Source: Roseibium sediminicola
Lineage (GTDB): Bacteria; Pseudomonadota; Alphaproteobacteria; Rhizobiales; Stappiaceae
DNA length: 64,000 nt
Direction: 5' to 3'
Assembly (NCBI RefSeq): GCF_023156505.1
Contig: NZ_JALNMJ010000013.1
Coordinates: 115,378-179,377, forward strand
The notes beneath the pieces were generated by a model. That model was not told the DNA's origin, made no database searches, and saw only the letters and a program-made list of their open reading frames with translations. Shown here piece after piece: positions 46,505 through 56,267 of the stretch; position 1 is the first letter of the stretch, and each line of letters begins with the position of its first letter. The position numbers and the translations under genes are program-made.

Positions 46505-49267
46505 TTACTGAAGTTGGATGATCTGCAGCAGCTTTGTGGCGGAATCATCGCCCGCCTCGGAGGCCGCCTTCAGCCATTTCAAGGCGTCCGAACGCGACGG
46601 TTCGAGACCAATTCCGAATGCATAGGACTGGGCCAACAGGACCATGGCCTCGACATCCTCGGCCGCTGCCGATTTCTTAAGCCAGTCGCTGGCCTCCCGG
46701 ATGTCCTCATGGGACGCATCGGAAGAGCGCATCAGCTTGGCCAGTTCCCGCATGGCCGCGGGATATTCCGCTTCGGCCGCCCGCCGGTAGAGGGCCTTGA
46801 TGTCATGCTGCGCCAGCACCGGATTGCGAATGGCGTCCGGTGCTTTCTGCACGCGCCTGATGACGCCGTAAAGCTGGTTGCCGTCTGCCTTGGCGAGCAG
46901 CTTGGAGAAGATTTCGGTCCCCAGCACCGGATCGTAGGTTGCGCGCTCCGGCTCCGAAACGAGGTCGAGCAGGCGGAAGGATGCTATGTCGTAGCCAAGG
47001 TCATGGGCGGATACATAGAGATTAAACGCCGCCTCATGGCCCGCATCCGTGTCCATGCCCGCATAGAGATCGGCGACTTTTACAAGCTGCCAAGCTTTGC
47101 CCTCCAGAAGCGCCATGGAGACGCGTAGCCAGTGGTTCAGCTCATCTCTCAGATCGTTTTCCGCGGCAAATTCGGCAAACTGATAAACGGTGTCGAAATT
47201 GCACCGCATGATGCCGCGTGCCTGAAAATAAAGCTGTTGCCGCTGTTCCCCGTTTGCCTCGTGTGCCGCCAGGAACAGCAAGGCGTCCGCATCGCCATGT
47301 GCCGTGATGTGGTCGACCTGCTCTGCGGTCAGTTGGAACGGATCGCCCTGCCCGCCGCCGCGAATGTTTTCCAGCAGGCGCAGGATCTTGCCGCGCGTGC
47401 CGCCATTGAAGGCCGCCAGCAGATATTCCGCTTCGGCAACGCGTTCGAAATCCTCCGCGTAATGGCGCAGGAAAATGTCGGCAAGCTCCAGGGCGGCGTA
47501 TTGATCACCGTCGTCGATCAGCTGGCGCAGGCTGTCGATCGCCTCGGAACGATCCTCTTCCGTTTCCGCCGCTTCGAAGCTTCGCACGACTATGGATGCC
47601 TCACCTCCGTCGTAGCGCGCGGCGTAGGACTGCCAGAAGGCCTTTGTCGGTTCCGGAACGTTCTCCAGCACCCGCTCGAGAAGATTGGCGAAGTTGCCGA
47701 GCGCCTCCGCACGCCCGTAGAGCGCCTGGGTCTGCACTTCGGCAAGCAGCATCGGCGGCAGATCATTCTGCAGGTCGCCGACCTCAGCCACACCGATGCT
47801 GATCGTTTCGTTGCCGGCACCGCTCTCGGCAGCCCGCCAGTAGTGCTCTGAGCTGACATCGGGGCCGTCGGGGTTCAGACACAGATGAGCCCGGCGGAGC
47901 TCCGAAAGAGCTTCAATCTTGCCGTTGTCGGAAACCGCGGAATAAAGCAGGTCCAGCGCCATATTGAACCTGGTCCGGTCCTGCGCCTTGAGCAGATAGG
48001 TCCGTGCCAATTCGTATTTGCCGTCGACATCGTCAAGCGCTGCGGCCCGGGCGAACAGCTCTTCCGCTTTCCCGGCGCTGTCCCAGATGCCGTCCTGGTC
48101 CTGGGCCAGCTTGCCGAGCTTGGTGAAGACCCAGCCTGGCGCATCCGGCAGTTCGGACAACTCCACGAGCGACTGGAAATAGCTGTCGAAATCCGCGCCA
48201 TCGGTCTGGCCCAGCTTCTCCCGCAACAGGATGCTGCGGATATAGCCCACGCGCAGACCGGAGGCCGCGAGCGAATTGTAGAGCTCAAGAGCGGCTTCTG
48301 CATTGCGCTCGGTGAGCGATCCCGTTTCGTAAATGCGGCCCAGTTCGATCTTGGCGGAAACGACACCGGCGGATGCGGCTTCCTTCAAGTATTTCAGAAG
48401 GACCGAATTGTCCTTTTCGATGAATTCGCTGTCGAGGTGATATTCGGCGACCTTCCAGGCCGCATTGGTATCCCCGAGATCCGCGGCAAAACGGTACCAG
48501 GTCTCGCTGAGGCCATGGTCTTTCTGCACCACCTCTCCGCTGGAGTATTCCCGCGCAATACGTCCGATCCGGTCGCAGATGGTCGGATTGAGCTTGCCGA
48601 GCAACGCCCCGAAAGCGAGCGTGACCGCCACCGGCGCATCGACATCCCATCCGGGCACCTCTTCGCCGGAACTTGTCAGCGCCGCCAGGTGCAAAAGCGC
48701 GTTGGCGTTGCCGCCATAAGCGGCCTGCACCTTGAGCTTCAGTCCCAGTTCAGGATCCCTCTCAACGACAATCCCGTTCAAATGCAGATCGGCCAGAAAG
48801 TCGATCGCCCGCGGCGACGCCATGTACCCGCTGGCCTGCAGTTCCGCGATCAGCCGCGCCTTTTTCAGGTCTGCGATACGGCCGGCATTGATATAGACAT
48901 TGATCCGGTCGATCAGGTACCGGCTGTCGCTGTAGCCGGGATCGCTCCGGCGCAGCTGTTCGAGGCCCGCCATGATGGTGTCGAAATAGCCGGCGGCATC
49001 AATGTCGCGCAACCGCACGAGATCCCGCGCGATCGTGTCTATGTTCTTTCCGGAAGGCAGGGCCGTGCGGTCCCAGTCGATCCACTCGCGCAGGATCTCC
49101 GAATCCGGCCGTTTCGGCGTGCAGATCCTGGTGGCCTCGATTTCCGGCGGCCGGAATTCAAGAGCAATTGGAGTGGAATATGCGGCAACTCCGGACAGAC
49201 ACAGCCAAACCGTGCCGACGGACAAACCGGTTGCCAGGCGGGTCTTGGTTGATCTCATCAAACGCAT
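46505..49267 (-). CDS. Giant Sel1/TPR-repeat periplasmic protein, AlgK-like scaffold
   Basis: 920 residues from the ATG at 49267 behind GGAG. A signal region is followed by two long arrays of Sel1-like helical repeats (for example YKLKVQAAYGGNANALLHLAALTSS-type units, AKIELGRIYETGSLTERNAEAALELYNSLA, AMVLLAQSYAFGIGLEPSRSDALKWLKAASEAGD). Pseudomonas AlgK is a lipoprotein of about half this length. Here no lipobox is evident. It lies in the alginate operon, where AlgK supports the export complex. Equivalence to AlgK is inferred from repeats and context. Confidence 0.72.
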   Translation of the reverse strand: MRLMRSTKTRLATGLSVGTVWLCLSGVAAYSTPIALEFRPPEIEATRICTPKRPDSEILREWIDWDRTALPSGKNIDTIARDLVRLRDIDAAGYFDTIMAGLEQLRRSDPGYSDSRYLIDRINVYINAGRIADLKKARLIAELQASGYMASPRAIDFLADLHLNGIVVERDPELGLKLKVQAAYGGNANALLHLAALTSSGEEVPGWDVDAPVAVTLAFGALLGKLNPTICDRIGRIAREYSSGEVVQKDHGLSETWYRFAADLGDTNAAWKVAEYHLDSEFIEKDNSVLLKYLKEAASAGVVSAKIELGRIYETGSLTERNAEAALELYNSLAASGLRVGYIRSILLREKLGQTDGADFDSYFQSLVELSELPDAPGWVFTKLGKLAQDQDGIWDSAGKAEELFARAAALDDVDGKYELARTYLLKAQDRTRFNMALDLLYSAVSDNGKIEALSELRRAHLCLNPDGPDVSSEHYWRAAESGAGNETISIGVAEVGDLQNDLPPMLLAEVQTQALYGRAEALGNFANLLERVLENVPEPTKAFWQSYAARYDGGEASIVVRSFEAAETEEDRSEAIDSLRQLIDDGDQYAALELADIFLRHYAEDFERVAEAEYLLAAFNGGTRGKILRLLENIRGGGQGDPFQLTAEQVDHITAHGDADALLFLAAHEANGEQRQQLYFQARGIMRCNFDTVYQFAEFAAENDLRDELNHWLRVSMALLEGKAWQLVKVADLYAGMDTDAGHEAAFNLYVSAHDLGYDIASFRLLDLVSEPERATYDPVLGTEIFSKLLAKADGNQLYGVIRRVQKAPDAIRNPVLAQHDIKALYRRAAEAEYPAAMRELAKLMRSSDASHEDIREASDWLKKSAAAEDVEAMVLLAQSYAFGIGLEPSRSDALKWLKAASEAGDDSATKLLQIIQLQ

Positions 49268-49288
49268 AACATCCACTCCAAAAATGGT

Positions 49289-49912
49289 TTATCTCGAAAT
49301 CGTGCTCTCGACGGACCAGAGGCTGATTTCCCCTCCGTCTTCCGCCGCGATAATCGTGGTTCCGCCACCGCGGGTCAGCTTGACGGTCTTCACGGTGGCT
49401 TTGGTCTCGCCGTCGGCGACAACCGCAAAATCGAGTGTCAGCGGCGCTTTCAGGGCCACGGTCTGGCCTTGCCCGGCCGGAACGCCCGACAGCGCGTTTG
49501 CCTTGGCCTGAGGCACAAAGAGGTCGACCGTTCCGTGGCTTGTCAGGTTGTAGAAGGTCAGGTTGGCCTTGGACGGACTGGTCGTGACCTTGTCCTCGAT
49601 AACATTGACCGCACCGCTCGCATCAAACGCTGCTGTATAAAACCTGCCGGATGACGCGGAGACCTTCTCCGTTGCCGAACCGCTGGACACTTCAACCTCG
49701 CCCGGATCGACGATCACGTAGGGCGTCAGGCCGAACTCGACATTCGAAAACGACTTGGATTCGATGCGGGCAACGGAATTCTCCGGAAGCAGCGCCCGGA
49801 TGAACGCCGAATTCGGATCGATCGCTTTTTCATAAAGTCCGCCATCCTGAGCGGCGGCCGCCGAGGCCAGCAGCAGATATGTGATGGAGGCCATCAAACC
49901 ACGTCTTGTCAT
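49289..49912 (-). CDS. algF: Alginate O-acetylation protein AlgF
   Basis: 207 residues from the ATG at 49912. After a signal peptide (SITYLLLASAAAAQDGG) come LYEKAIDPNSAFIRALLPE, matching the AlgF LYGPxAPxGSAFVR block, and two small beta domains. AlgF is a periplasmic adaptor between AlgJ and AlgX during acetyl transfer. Sequence identity is low but the domain layout, length and place between algX and algK-like genes agree. Confidence 0.8.
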   Translation of the reverse strand: MTRRGLMASITYLLLASAAAAQDGGLYEKAIDPNSAFIRALLPENSVARIESKSFSNVEFGLTPYVIVDPGEVEVSSGSATEKVSASSGRFYTAAFDASGAVNVIEDKVTTSPSKANLTFYNLTSHGTVDLFVPQAKANALSGVPAGQGQTVALKAPLTLDFAVVADGETKATVKTVKLTRGGGTTIIAAEDGGEISLWSVESTISR

Positions 49913-49926
49913 CCCGCATTCCTTTC

Positions 49927-51270
49927 CTAGTACTGACACAACTGAACTTCCGGCCGGCCTTCGGAAGGCCGGTCGAGCACCACCCGCAGGCGGGCGATCT
50001 CCGATCCCCCGAAAGCCTGGACAGGGACAAAAAAACGGCCGGTGGCGCGCAGCCGGTCGCTGCGCCTGATGGAGATCTCCCGCCGGTTTCCGCTTGCGTC
50101 GCTGGCGAAAAATGCGGCCGCGCGCACGGCTTCGTCCTGCGCGTCCGCCAGGATTACGGTGTCACGCGGGATCTCTCTGCTCTTAAAATTGACTTCGAAT
50201 TCGAGTGTGTTGGCGCCGGCTTCCGCGGACTGAACCGCCGAACAGCTGTCGGCCGCCGCGGCCAGGAGTTCCATCCAGGGGGCGGGACCGTATTGTCCCA
50301 GATTGTTGTAGATCGGGTTCTCCCACACCAGAAAACGCGGCCGGCTTTCCTGAAACTCGTTAGAGGTCACATAGGACAGGATCGCACCGAACTGGTTGCC
50401 GCCGGTGATGGCGTAGTTGGTCACCGACAGGGAACTGTACTGCTGAATGAAACCGTCGAAATTGTTGACATCGGAATCGGAGAAACTCGTGCCGATCAGC
50501 GCAATCGGAACCGTTGTGTTTTCGCCAAAAAGGTCGACCGCGCCGCCCCCGAGCAGATCCGTCGAAACCGCTGTGGTTTCGTAGGCATAGCTCTCCACCG
50601 CCGGCAGGCTGTCCGTGCAAACCGTCTGAAGGCTTTTGCGCATGCCCGAAAAGGAGATGGTCTGCTCGAGCCGTGTCGTTTCGAACTCCGTCGGATCGGC
50701 TTCCTGGTATTCCGGCAGCGACCGGATCATGTCTCCGATCGCCTGGCCGGCCAGACGCGCACCGTCCGAGTTCCAGTGAAAGTCCGCCTTGTGGAATGGA
50801 GGAGCGTCCGCCTCGGCCTTCCTGAGCGCCGACTGCAGATCGACCGCGACAACACCGGAGGCGCGCAGCCGGTCAATGACGTTCTGATAGACGTGGCTGG
50901 CAACGTCAAAGTCATAACCGTAGAGTGCGGCCCGCTCTGGCACGTGCTCCGGCATTGCCTGGCTCTTGGTGGGAACCGGCACATAGACCAGGGTCGTCCC
51001 GTGCTGTTTCAGGATCTCCGACAATTTGGCCAGATGGCCGACGGTTTCGTCGGTAAACGTGTGCTGAAGCCTCAGATCCGCGAAAATCCGGAAAAAGAAA
51101 CCGTCCTTGCCCTCGATCGACCGGGGCTCGGCCAGGGTTTCGAGATGTTTGCAGCCGAAGGCCGAGGTCACGGCGGCGTCCTGCGCCATGAGCGGTGCAG
51201 GCAGCAGGCCGGCGGCGAACAGGAGGCCGGCAACACTCTTTGAAACAGTCATCTTTCTTGCCTTTCTCAT
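49927..51270 (-). CDS. algX: Alginate O-acetyltransferase AlgX
   Basis: 447 residues. The ATG overlaps the upstream stop (ATGA). A signal peptide (AGLLFAAGLLPAPLMAQ) leads to the periplasm. The SGNH-like domain has Asp163/His165 (KADFHWNSDGARLAG) and Ser262 (IGTSFSDSD), the AlgX catalytic triad. Residues 340-447 form a carbohydrate-binding-like beta domain. AlgX transfers acetyl groups to the nascent chain. The catalytic set appears intact. Confidence 0.88.
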   Translation of the reverse strand: MRKARKMTVSKSVAGLLFAAGLLPAPLMAQDAAVTSAFGCKHLETLAEPRSIEGKDGFFFRIFADLRLQHTFTDETVGHLAKLSEILKQHGTTLVYVPVPTKSQAMPEHVPERAALYGYDFDVASHVYQNVIDRLRASGVVAVDLQSALRKAEADAPPFHKADFHWNSDGARLAGQAIGDMIRSLPEYQEADPTEFETTRLEQTISFSGMRKSLQTVCTDSLPAVESYAYETTAVSTDLLGGGAVDLFGENTTVPIALIGTSFSDSDVNNFDGFIQQYSSLSVTNYAITGGNQFGAILSYVTSNEFQESRPRFLVWENPIYNNLGQYGPAPWMELLAAAADSCSAVQSAEAGANTLEFEVNFKSREIPRDTVILADAQDEAVRAAAFFASDASGNRREISIRRSDRLRATGRFFVPVQAFGGSEIARLRVVLDRPSEGRPEVQLCQY

Positions 51271-52049
51271 CCCGCTTCCTTCGTTGGGTTCGGATCCGGG
51301 TAGCTGCGCAGCAGGTTCTGTGCGGCAGCGCGCGTTCCAAGTACGTCGCTTGCTTCCGCAATCAGCAGGTAACGGCGGATTTCCTGAATTTCGTCAGCCG
51401 ACAAGGGTGTGTTGGCCGCAATATTGACAGCGAGCTGAAGGGCGATCTCGCCATCGAATTTGCGCTCGACGACCATCTTCATGAGCGTCGTCGCCTCTTC
51501 GGGCTTCGCCCCGAACGGCGCACCGACCTTGTACATCTGGACAAGCGCCTCGATGGCCCGCAATTGCCCGCTGCGGGCCTGCTGCACCAGAGCGCGCTCG
51601 ATATGCTTGAGGCGCGATGGTTTGATCTCGACCCGGGGGTTCGTGAGAATGGCGACCAGCGGCATGATGGCGTAGACGCGGCCATCCGTGATCGCGATGG
51701 AAAAGTAGTGCGCCGCATCGACCAGCAGGTCGGGTCTTTCCAGACGCAGTATCCGCTCGGCAAGCCGATAGGCGGCCAGGCCGTCGCCCGTATCGGCCAG
51801 CTGCCGGAGTTCGCTGAACGACACCCTTTGCTTGTGAACGAGCCGGCGGCGGATGTCGTGCAGCACCGGGTTGGCCGGACTGACCGAGGCCACCGGCAAG
51901 ACCGGTGCGCCTGCGGGGCGCTGCAGCCCCGGGGATGACAGGACCGGGAACGGGGCAGCGGGGGACATTGCCCCGGCCGGCAAGGGCAGACTGGTGACCG
52001 CAAGCAACAACGCGCAGGGCACGGTCAGGGCCGGCATTGAAAGGCTCAC
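51267..52049 (-). CDS. Secreted helical-repeat protein, possible AlgK-type partner
   Basis: 260 residues from a GTG at 52049 that overlaps the algJ stop (GTGA), with GGGAGGG upstream; an ATG at 52037 is an alternative. The signal region is ALTVPCALLLAVTSLPLPAGA. The rest is weakly repeated helices (FSELRQLADTGDGLAAYRLAERILRLERPDLLVDAAHYFSIA-like units). It overlaps its neighbours at both ends and so belongs to the operon. Not recognised in the Pseudomonas alginate set. Confidence 0.6.
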   Translation of the reverse strand: MSLSMPALTVPCALLLAVTSLPLPAGAMSPAAPFPVLSSPGLQRPAGAPVLPVASVSPANPVLHDIRRRLVHKQRVSFSELRQLADTGDGLAAYRLAERILRLERPDLLVDAAHYFSIAITDGRVYAIMPLVAILTNPRVEIKPSRLKHIERALVQQARSGQLRAIEALVQMYKVGAPFGAKPEEATTLMKMVVERKFDGEIALQLAVNIAANTPLSADEIQEIRRYLLIAEASDVLGTRAAAQNLLRSYPDPNPTKEAG

Positions 52050-53194
52050 TTCAAGACCCTCCCGGCCGGCGTGGAAGCAAAGCTGATATGCTGCGGGGCA
52101 TCGGCATGGGCCGGAGCGTTTTCCCAGAGCAGGTCTTGTGCGATGTATCGGGTCGGAAATTCCCAGATGACCAGACGCGGCGGCTGTTGTTTGAACTCGT
52201 CGCTGTCGAGAAACGTGAACATGGGCGTTCCCGGTCCCTGTCCTTCCTCGGCCACGTTGAGCACATCCACGGACATATGCGCCTTGAGGAATTCGGCGAA
52301 GGACCAGTTCCGGTTGGCGCTGTAACTGGATCCGACTAGAACCACCGGAAAGGTACTGTCCGCGCCGAAAAGATCGGCAATGCTGCCCGTGTCCGCTTCC
52401 GAGGCCTGCCACAGCCGCACCTGTTCCTGGTCGAGGCCCGCGAGCCGGCCATAATTCTCATCCGTTATGAAGCTGATCAGGTCGCCCCAGAACGACACTT
52501 CGTCGGCCTCGGCCAGCGCGTAGGGAGCCGCTTCCCAGCTGCTGTAAGCCTTGGCAGCCCGGGCGATCTCTTCCGCCACGATGTCGGCGCCATGAGGCGT
52601 CCAGTGGGTGTCGGTCCTGAAAAAGACCGGTGCCTCTGATTTGCCGTCCATCAGCACCGGCCGCGTGTCGACGGTATCGATGCCAGCCTGGGTCACCCGT
52701 TGAATGAAACTGGTATAGGCGTCCCGGCCGTCCGAGCTGCTGAACATGCCTCCCAGGTTTTCCGCATAGATGTCCGATTTGTGCGGCAGCGGCACGAGCA
52801 GCAGCGAGGTCCCCTGCTCTTCCAGCCGGTCTTTCACGCGCAGAATTTCCTGCACGGATTGCTCGATCCGGTCCGGCTTGTTGACGGTCGGCAGAAACTC
52901 CTCGTTGGTATAGAACCACTCCCTGGAACCCACCACCACACCGGGTTTGCCGATCCCCAGCAGCTGGTAACGCAATGCTCCCAGGAGGCCGATCGACGGT
53001 TCCCGATGGGGCAGTTCGGTCTTGTAGACCTCTTCAACCTCACGGGTCACCGATCCCTTCAGCACGCCATCGAAATCGGAGTGCATGCCCTGCCAACTGC
53101 CCGACAGGACCAGGCTGGTATTGGCGGCAGCCGCATAGCCGAAAAACAAGACGGGGAGCAGATATCGCGATGCTTTCGTCAGTCTGTCCAACAT
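52046..53194 (-). CDS. algJ: Alginate O-acetyltransferase AlgJ
   Basis: 382 residues. An N-terminal membrane anchor (YLLPVLFFGYAAAANTSLVL) fits the inner-membrane AlgJ. The SGNH-like catalytic residues are Asp195/His197 in RTDTHWTPHGA and Ser290 in VLVGSSYSANR. AlgJ takes acetyl from AlgI and passes it on through AlgF to AlgX. It ends within the next gene and starts 10 bp after algI. Confidence 0.9.
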   Translation of the reverse strand: MLDRLTKASRYLLPVLFFGYAAAANTSLVLSGSWQGMHSDFDGVLKGSVTREVEEVYKTELPHREPSIGLLGALRYQLLGIGKPGVVVGSREWFYTNEEFLPTVNKPDRIEQSVQEILRVKDRLEEQGTSLLLVPLPHKSDIYAENLGGMFSSSDGRDAYTSFIQRVTQAGIDTVDTRPVLMDGKSEAPVFFRTDTHWTPHGADIVAEEIARAAKAYSSWEAAPYALAEADEVSFWGDLISFITDENYGRLAGLDQEQVRLWQASEADTGSIADLFGADSTFPVVLVGSSYSANRNWSFAEFLKAHMSVDVLNVAEEGQGPGTPMFTFLDSDEFKQQPPRLVIWEFPTRYIAQDLLWENAPAHADAPQHISFASTPAGRVLK

Positions 53195-53204
53195 GGCCGG
53201 GTCC

Positions 53205-54656
53205 CTAGAACTGGAAATAGAGGAAAGGTGAAAAGCTTTGTTCCGCGAGCTTGGCCACCGTCATGACCATCAGCACACACAGCAAAATGGAGCTCGCAAA
53301 GACATGCAGGCCGGATTGCGAGGCGAGCACCGCGCCGCCGTTGCCGGCCGCTTCCGCCCTCAGGTCGTCCGAGCGGAACATCAGTGCGAACCGGCCCTCC
53401 AGGGCGACGATTGCGAGGCTCAACAGCAGGAACAGGAAGCTGTCCTGTGTCAGGGACACGAGGAAGTCCGGCCGCAGCAAGACCCCGTTGAGACCCATCA
53501 GACCGCCATACATGGTGAAGGCGATGCCGACGGTTTCCGAGCGGAACATGACCCAGCCAATCATCACCAGAAGGAAGGTAAAAGGCAGGGCAAACCAGTA
53601 TTTGTAACTGACCGCGCTCCAGCCGGTCGCCCGCTCGATGGCGAGCCAGACACCATGCCAGGCGCCCCAGAGAACGAAGGTCCAGCTGGCCCCGTGCCAC
53701 AGGCCGCCCAGCATCATCACCGCGATCAGGTTGACATAGGTTCTGCGCACGCCTTTGCGGTTCCCGCCCAGCGGAATGTAGAGATAGTCACGCAGCCAGA
53801 CCGACAGGGAAATGTGCCAGCGGCGCCAGAACTCGGTGATCGATTTGCTGATATAGGGCCGGTTGAAATTCTCGATGAACCTGAAGCCCATCATCATGCC
53901 CAGCCCGATCGCCATGTCCGAATAGCCGGAAAAGTCGAAATAGAGCTGCAGCGAATAGGCGAGCATGCCAAGAAACGCTTCGGCGAAAGTCGGGTCGCTG
54001 AGCGCAAAGGAAGCGTCCGCGATCGGCGCCACCGCATCCGCCAGCAACACCTTCTTGGCAAGGCCGATCGTAAATCGGCTCATGCCGCCGGTGAACTTGT
54101 CCAGCGAGTGTTCGCGCTGGACGATCTGGTCCGCAAGGTCCTTGAACCTCAGGATCGGGCCGGCAATCAATTGCGGGAACAATGCGATGAAGGCCGCAAA
54201 GTCGATGAAGCTCCTGGTGGCCGGTGCATCCTTCCGGTAGATGTCGACCAAGTAGCTGATCGACTGGAACACATAGAAGGAAATTCCGATCGGCAGGATC
54301 AGGTGCCAGTGGACGCCCAGCGCTTCCGGCGTGGTGCCGACCAGCGCGGCAAAGCTGTCGATGAAGAAATTGAGATACTTGAAGACCCCGAGCACCGCCA
54401 GGCAGCCTGCCACGCCGATCGCGCAAAAGGTCTTGGCCGCCTTACGGCCTTCAAACTGCTGGATTTTCAATCCGAAGAAATAGGTCCATGCGGTTGTTGC
54501 GATCAGCAACAGGAGGAAGTCCACACGCCACCAGGCGTAAAATACGTAGGAGCCGGCAACGATCGTCCACGAACGTTTGCTGACCGGCGTGAGGTAATAG
54601 GCCAGCAAAAACAGCGGCAGAAAGAGAAACAGGAATTGCTCTGAAGAAAATACCAT
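53205..54656 (-). CDS. algI: MBOAT-family O-acyltransferase AlgI
   Basis: 483 residues with about 11 membrane helices. The MBOAT signature includes FDFSGYSDMAIGLGMMMGF, FWRRWHISLSVWLRDYLYIPLGGNRKG and GGLWHGASWTFVLWGAWHG. The last contains the catalytic His (about residue 320) found in AlgI. It moves acetyl groups from a cytoplasmic donor across the inner membrane to AlgJ. All expected residues are present. Confidence 0.95.
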   Translation of the reverse strand: MVFSSEQFLFLFLPLFLLAYYLTPVSKRSWTIVAGSYVFYAWWRVDFLLLLIATTAWTYFFGLKIQQFEGRKAAKTFCAIGVAGCLAVLGVFKYLNFFIDSFAALVGTTPEALGVHWHLILPIGISFYVFQSISYLVDIYRKDAPATRSFIDFAAFIALFPQLIAGPILRFKDLADQIVQREHSLDKFTGGMSRFTIGLAKKVLLADAVAPIADASFALSDPTFAEAFLGMLAYSLQLYFDFSGYSDMAIGLGMMMGFRFIENFNRPYISKSITEFWRRWHISLSVWLRDYLYIPLGGNRKGVRRTYVNLIAVMMLGGLWHGASWTFVLWGAWHGVWLAIERATGWSAVSYKYWFALPFTFLLVMIGWVMFRSETVGIAFTMYGGLMGLNGVLLRPDFLVSLTQDSFLFLLLSLAIVALEGRFALMFRSDDLRAEAAGNGGAVLASQSGLHVFASSILLCVLMVMTVAKLAEQSFSPFLYFQF

Positions 54657-54668
54657 GGTGCCTGCCTC

Positions 54669-56267
54669 TCAGGGTTTGCAATTGGCGAGTTCGGTGACGG
54701 AAAACACCGCCAGCTCCCCCGGTTCCCGGTCCGCCGGAGCCGTCGGGTGCGCCGAGCGCGCCAGGAACACGGAGGCGAGATCTCCCTCCCGCTCCACTTC
54801 GGACCAGCGCAGATAGCGCGCGGTGTGAGCCTTGAGTTCTCCGGAAAAAAGGATCGGCCGCTGTCCGGAAAAATCGTTTCCGGACATTTCGATCGTGACG
54901 AAGGCATCCGCCGAAAACCCCGAGCGGTTGGCAAAGAACCGGTTCCCGGAAATCCTGTGGCGATCCCTGGAAGCAACGCTTTCGCCGATGACCAGCCCCG
55001 GTCCGGTGTTTCGCGCCAGCAGGTTGTCCTTCACCGAGACACTGAAACTGCGTTTGGCCGCAATGCCCCACAGCCCGTTATGTGCGACGAGATTGTTGCG
55101 GATGTCGACGCAGCCCGTCCCTCTCAAAAAGATGCCCGACTTGTCGTTTCCAACGACAACATTCCCGGCAACCTGGCTGGAAACGACACCGCCACCGGAA
55201 AACACACCGGCGCGTGCGTTGCCCACCAGAAGGTTGTCCGCAACGAGCGCTTTGCTTGCCCCTGCGGCCAGCACGATGCCGTGCGCCTCGCTGCTTGCGA
55301 CCGTATTGGCACGGATCACGGTGTTCCTGGACCGCTGAATGCGGATGCCGCTGCCGCGGGCGCCCAGAACCAGGTTGTTTTCGATCAGTCCGCCTTCCAT
55401 GTCGGACAGTTCGACGGAAAACACACGCTCGATCCGGTTGTCGCGGATCAGCACCCGGCTCTTTCGCGGAAAGAAATCGCTGGAAACGAAGCTGAGCCCG
55501 CGCAAATGCGGTCGATCGCCAAACCCGAGATCCGAAAGCGTGCTGTGGGCGACATGGGTCCTCCCGCCAAGGGCGGTCAGGACAAAGGGGCGATAGTCTT
55601 CGACTTCGGCATTGCCGCCCGCGCCTTTGAGAACCGATTGCTCCAGCGTAAACAGGCCCGAATTGACCAGAAAGGCGCCGGACTGTCCGTCAAGGATCAG
55701 GGTCTGTCCGTCCGAAACCGCCAGCTCGGCCTGGTGCCAGATGACAATCGGCAGACTGGCTCTGTAAACCTGCCCCGCCCTTGACAGGACGCCGGCTTTG
55801 CCGAGCTCTTCCAGCTGCCTGGAAAGGATGTCGAGTGTCCAGTGCCCGGTGCGCAGGACCAGAACCGGAGCACCGGGTGAAGTCTGTGCCGCTTTCAGTT
55901 CGATGTGGTGGTTGGAGCCCGTCTGAAGCGAAAGCTGAGACAGCACAAGGTCGATCGGAACAAAGCTCAGCTCATTGTCCATCGCGGGGTTCGCGGCATT
56001 GAAATCGGAGGAATTCGGCCCGCTATCGGAGATGGCAGGCGTTTCACCAGAGCGCGGTTCAAGCTCGAACAGTGCAAGGCCGAGACCGCGGAGTGCGGCA
56101 TGTTCCACTGGCCGGTCATCCTGAAGCGCGTCGGCAAGGCGGCTGACACTGCGGTCGAGAACCTGCAATTCGGCCAGATCCGTTGCCGCCCGGGCCGCAG
56201 CGAGCGGCAAGGCAAACATACCGGCCAGCACCATGACGAGAAACACCCTGTCCGGCCAGACGCTCAT
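54669..56267 (-). CDS. algG: AlgG-like right-handed beta-helix protein without the DPHD motif
   Basis: 532 residues, starting one base into the algA stop (TGATG). A signal peptide is present (VMVLAGMFALPLAAARA). Residues 190-460 form a parallel beta-helix of CASH/NosD repeats (RNTVIRANTVASSEAHGIVLAAG). AlgG converts mannuronate to guluronate using a conserved DPHD in one coil. At the matching coil (about residues 285-293) this protein reads VELSDMEGG, and DPHD occurs nowhere. The fold and place are those of AlgG; epimerase activity is doubtful. Confidence 0.82.
   Translation of the reverse strand: MSVWPDRVFLVMVLAGMFALPLAAARAATDLAELQVLDRSVSRLADALQDDRPVEHAALRGLGLALFELEPRSGETPAISDSGPNSSDFNAANPAMDNELSFVPIDLVLSQLSLQTGSNHHIELKAAQTSPGAPVLVLRTGHWTLDILSRQLEELGKAGVLSRAGQVYRASLPIVIWHQAELAVSDGQTLILDGQSGAFLVNSGLFTLEQSVLKGAGGNAEVEDYRPFVLTALGGRTHVAHSTLSDLGFGDRPHLRGLSFVSSDFFPRKSRVLIRDNRIERVFSVELSDMEGGLIENNLVLGARGSGIRIQRSRNTVIRANTVASSEAHGIVLAAGASKALVADNLLVGNARAGVFSGGGVVSSQVAGNVVVGNDKSGIFLRGTGCVDIRNNLVAHNGLWGIAAKRSFSVSVKDNLLARNTGPGLVIGESVASRDRHRISGNRFFANRSGFSADAFVTIEMSGNDFSGQRPILFSGELKAHTARYLRWSEVEREGDLASVFLARSAHPTAPADREPGELAVFSVTELANCKP

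Noticed and set aside
47885..49252. A 455-codon plus-strand frame opposite the giant Sel1 protein
   Set aside because: The minus strand encodes a consistent repeat protein with a signal peptide; the plus frame looks like compositional shadow.
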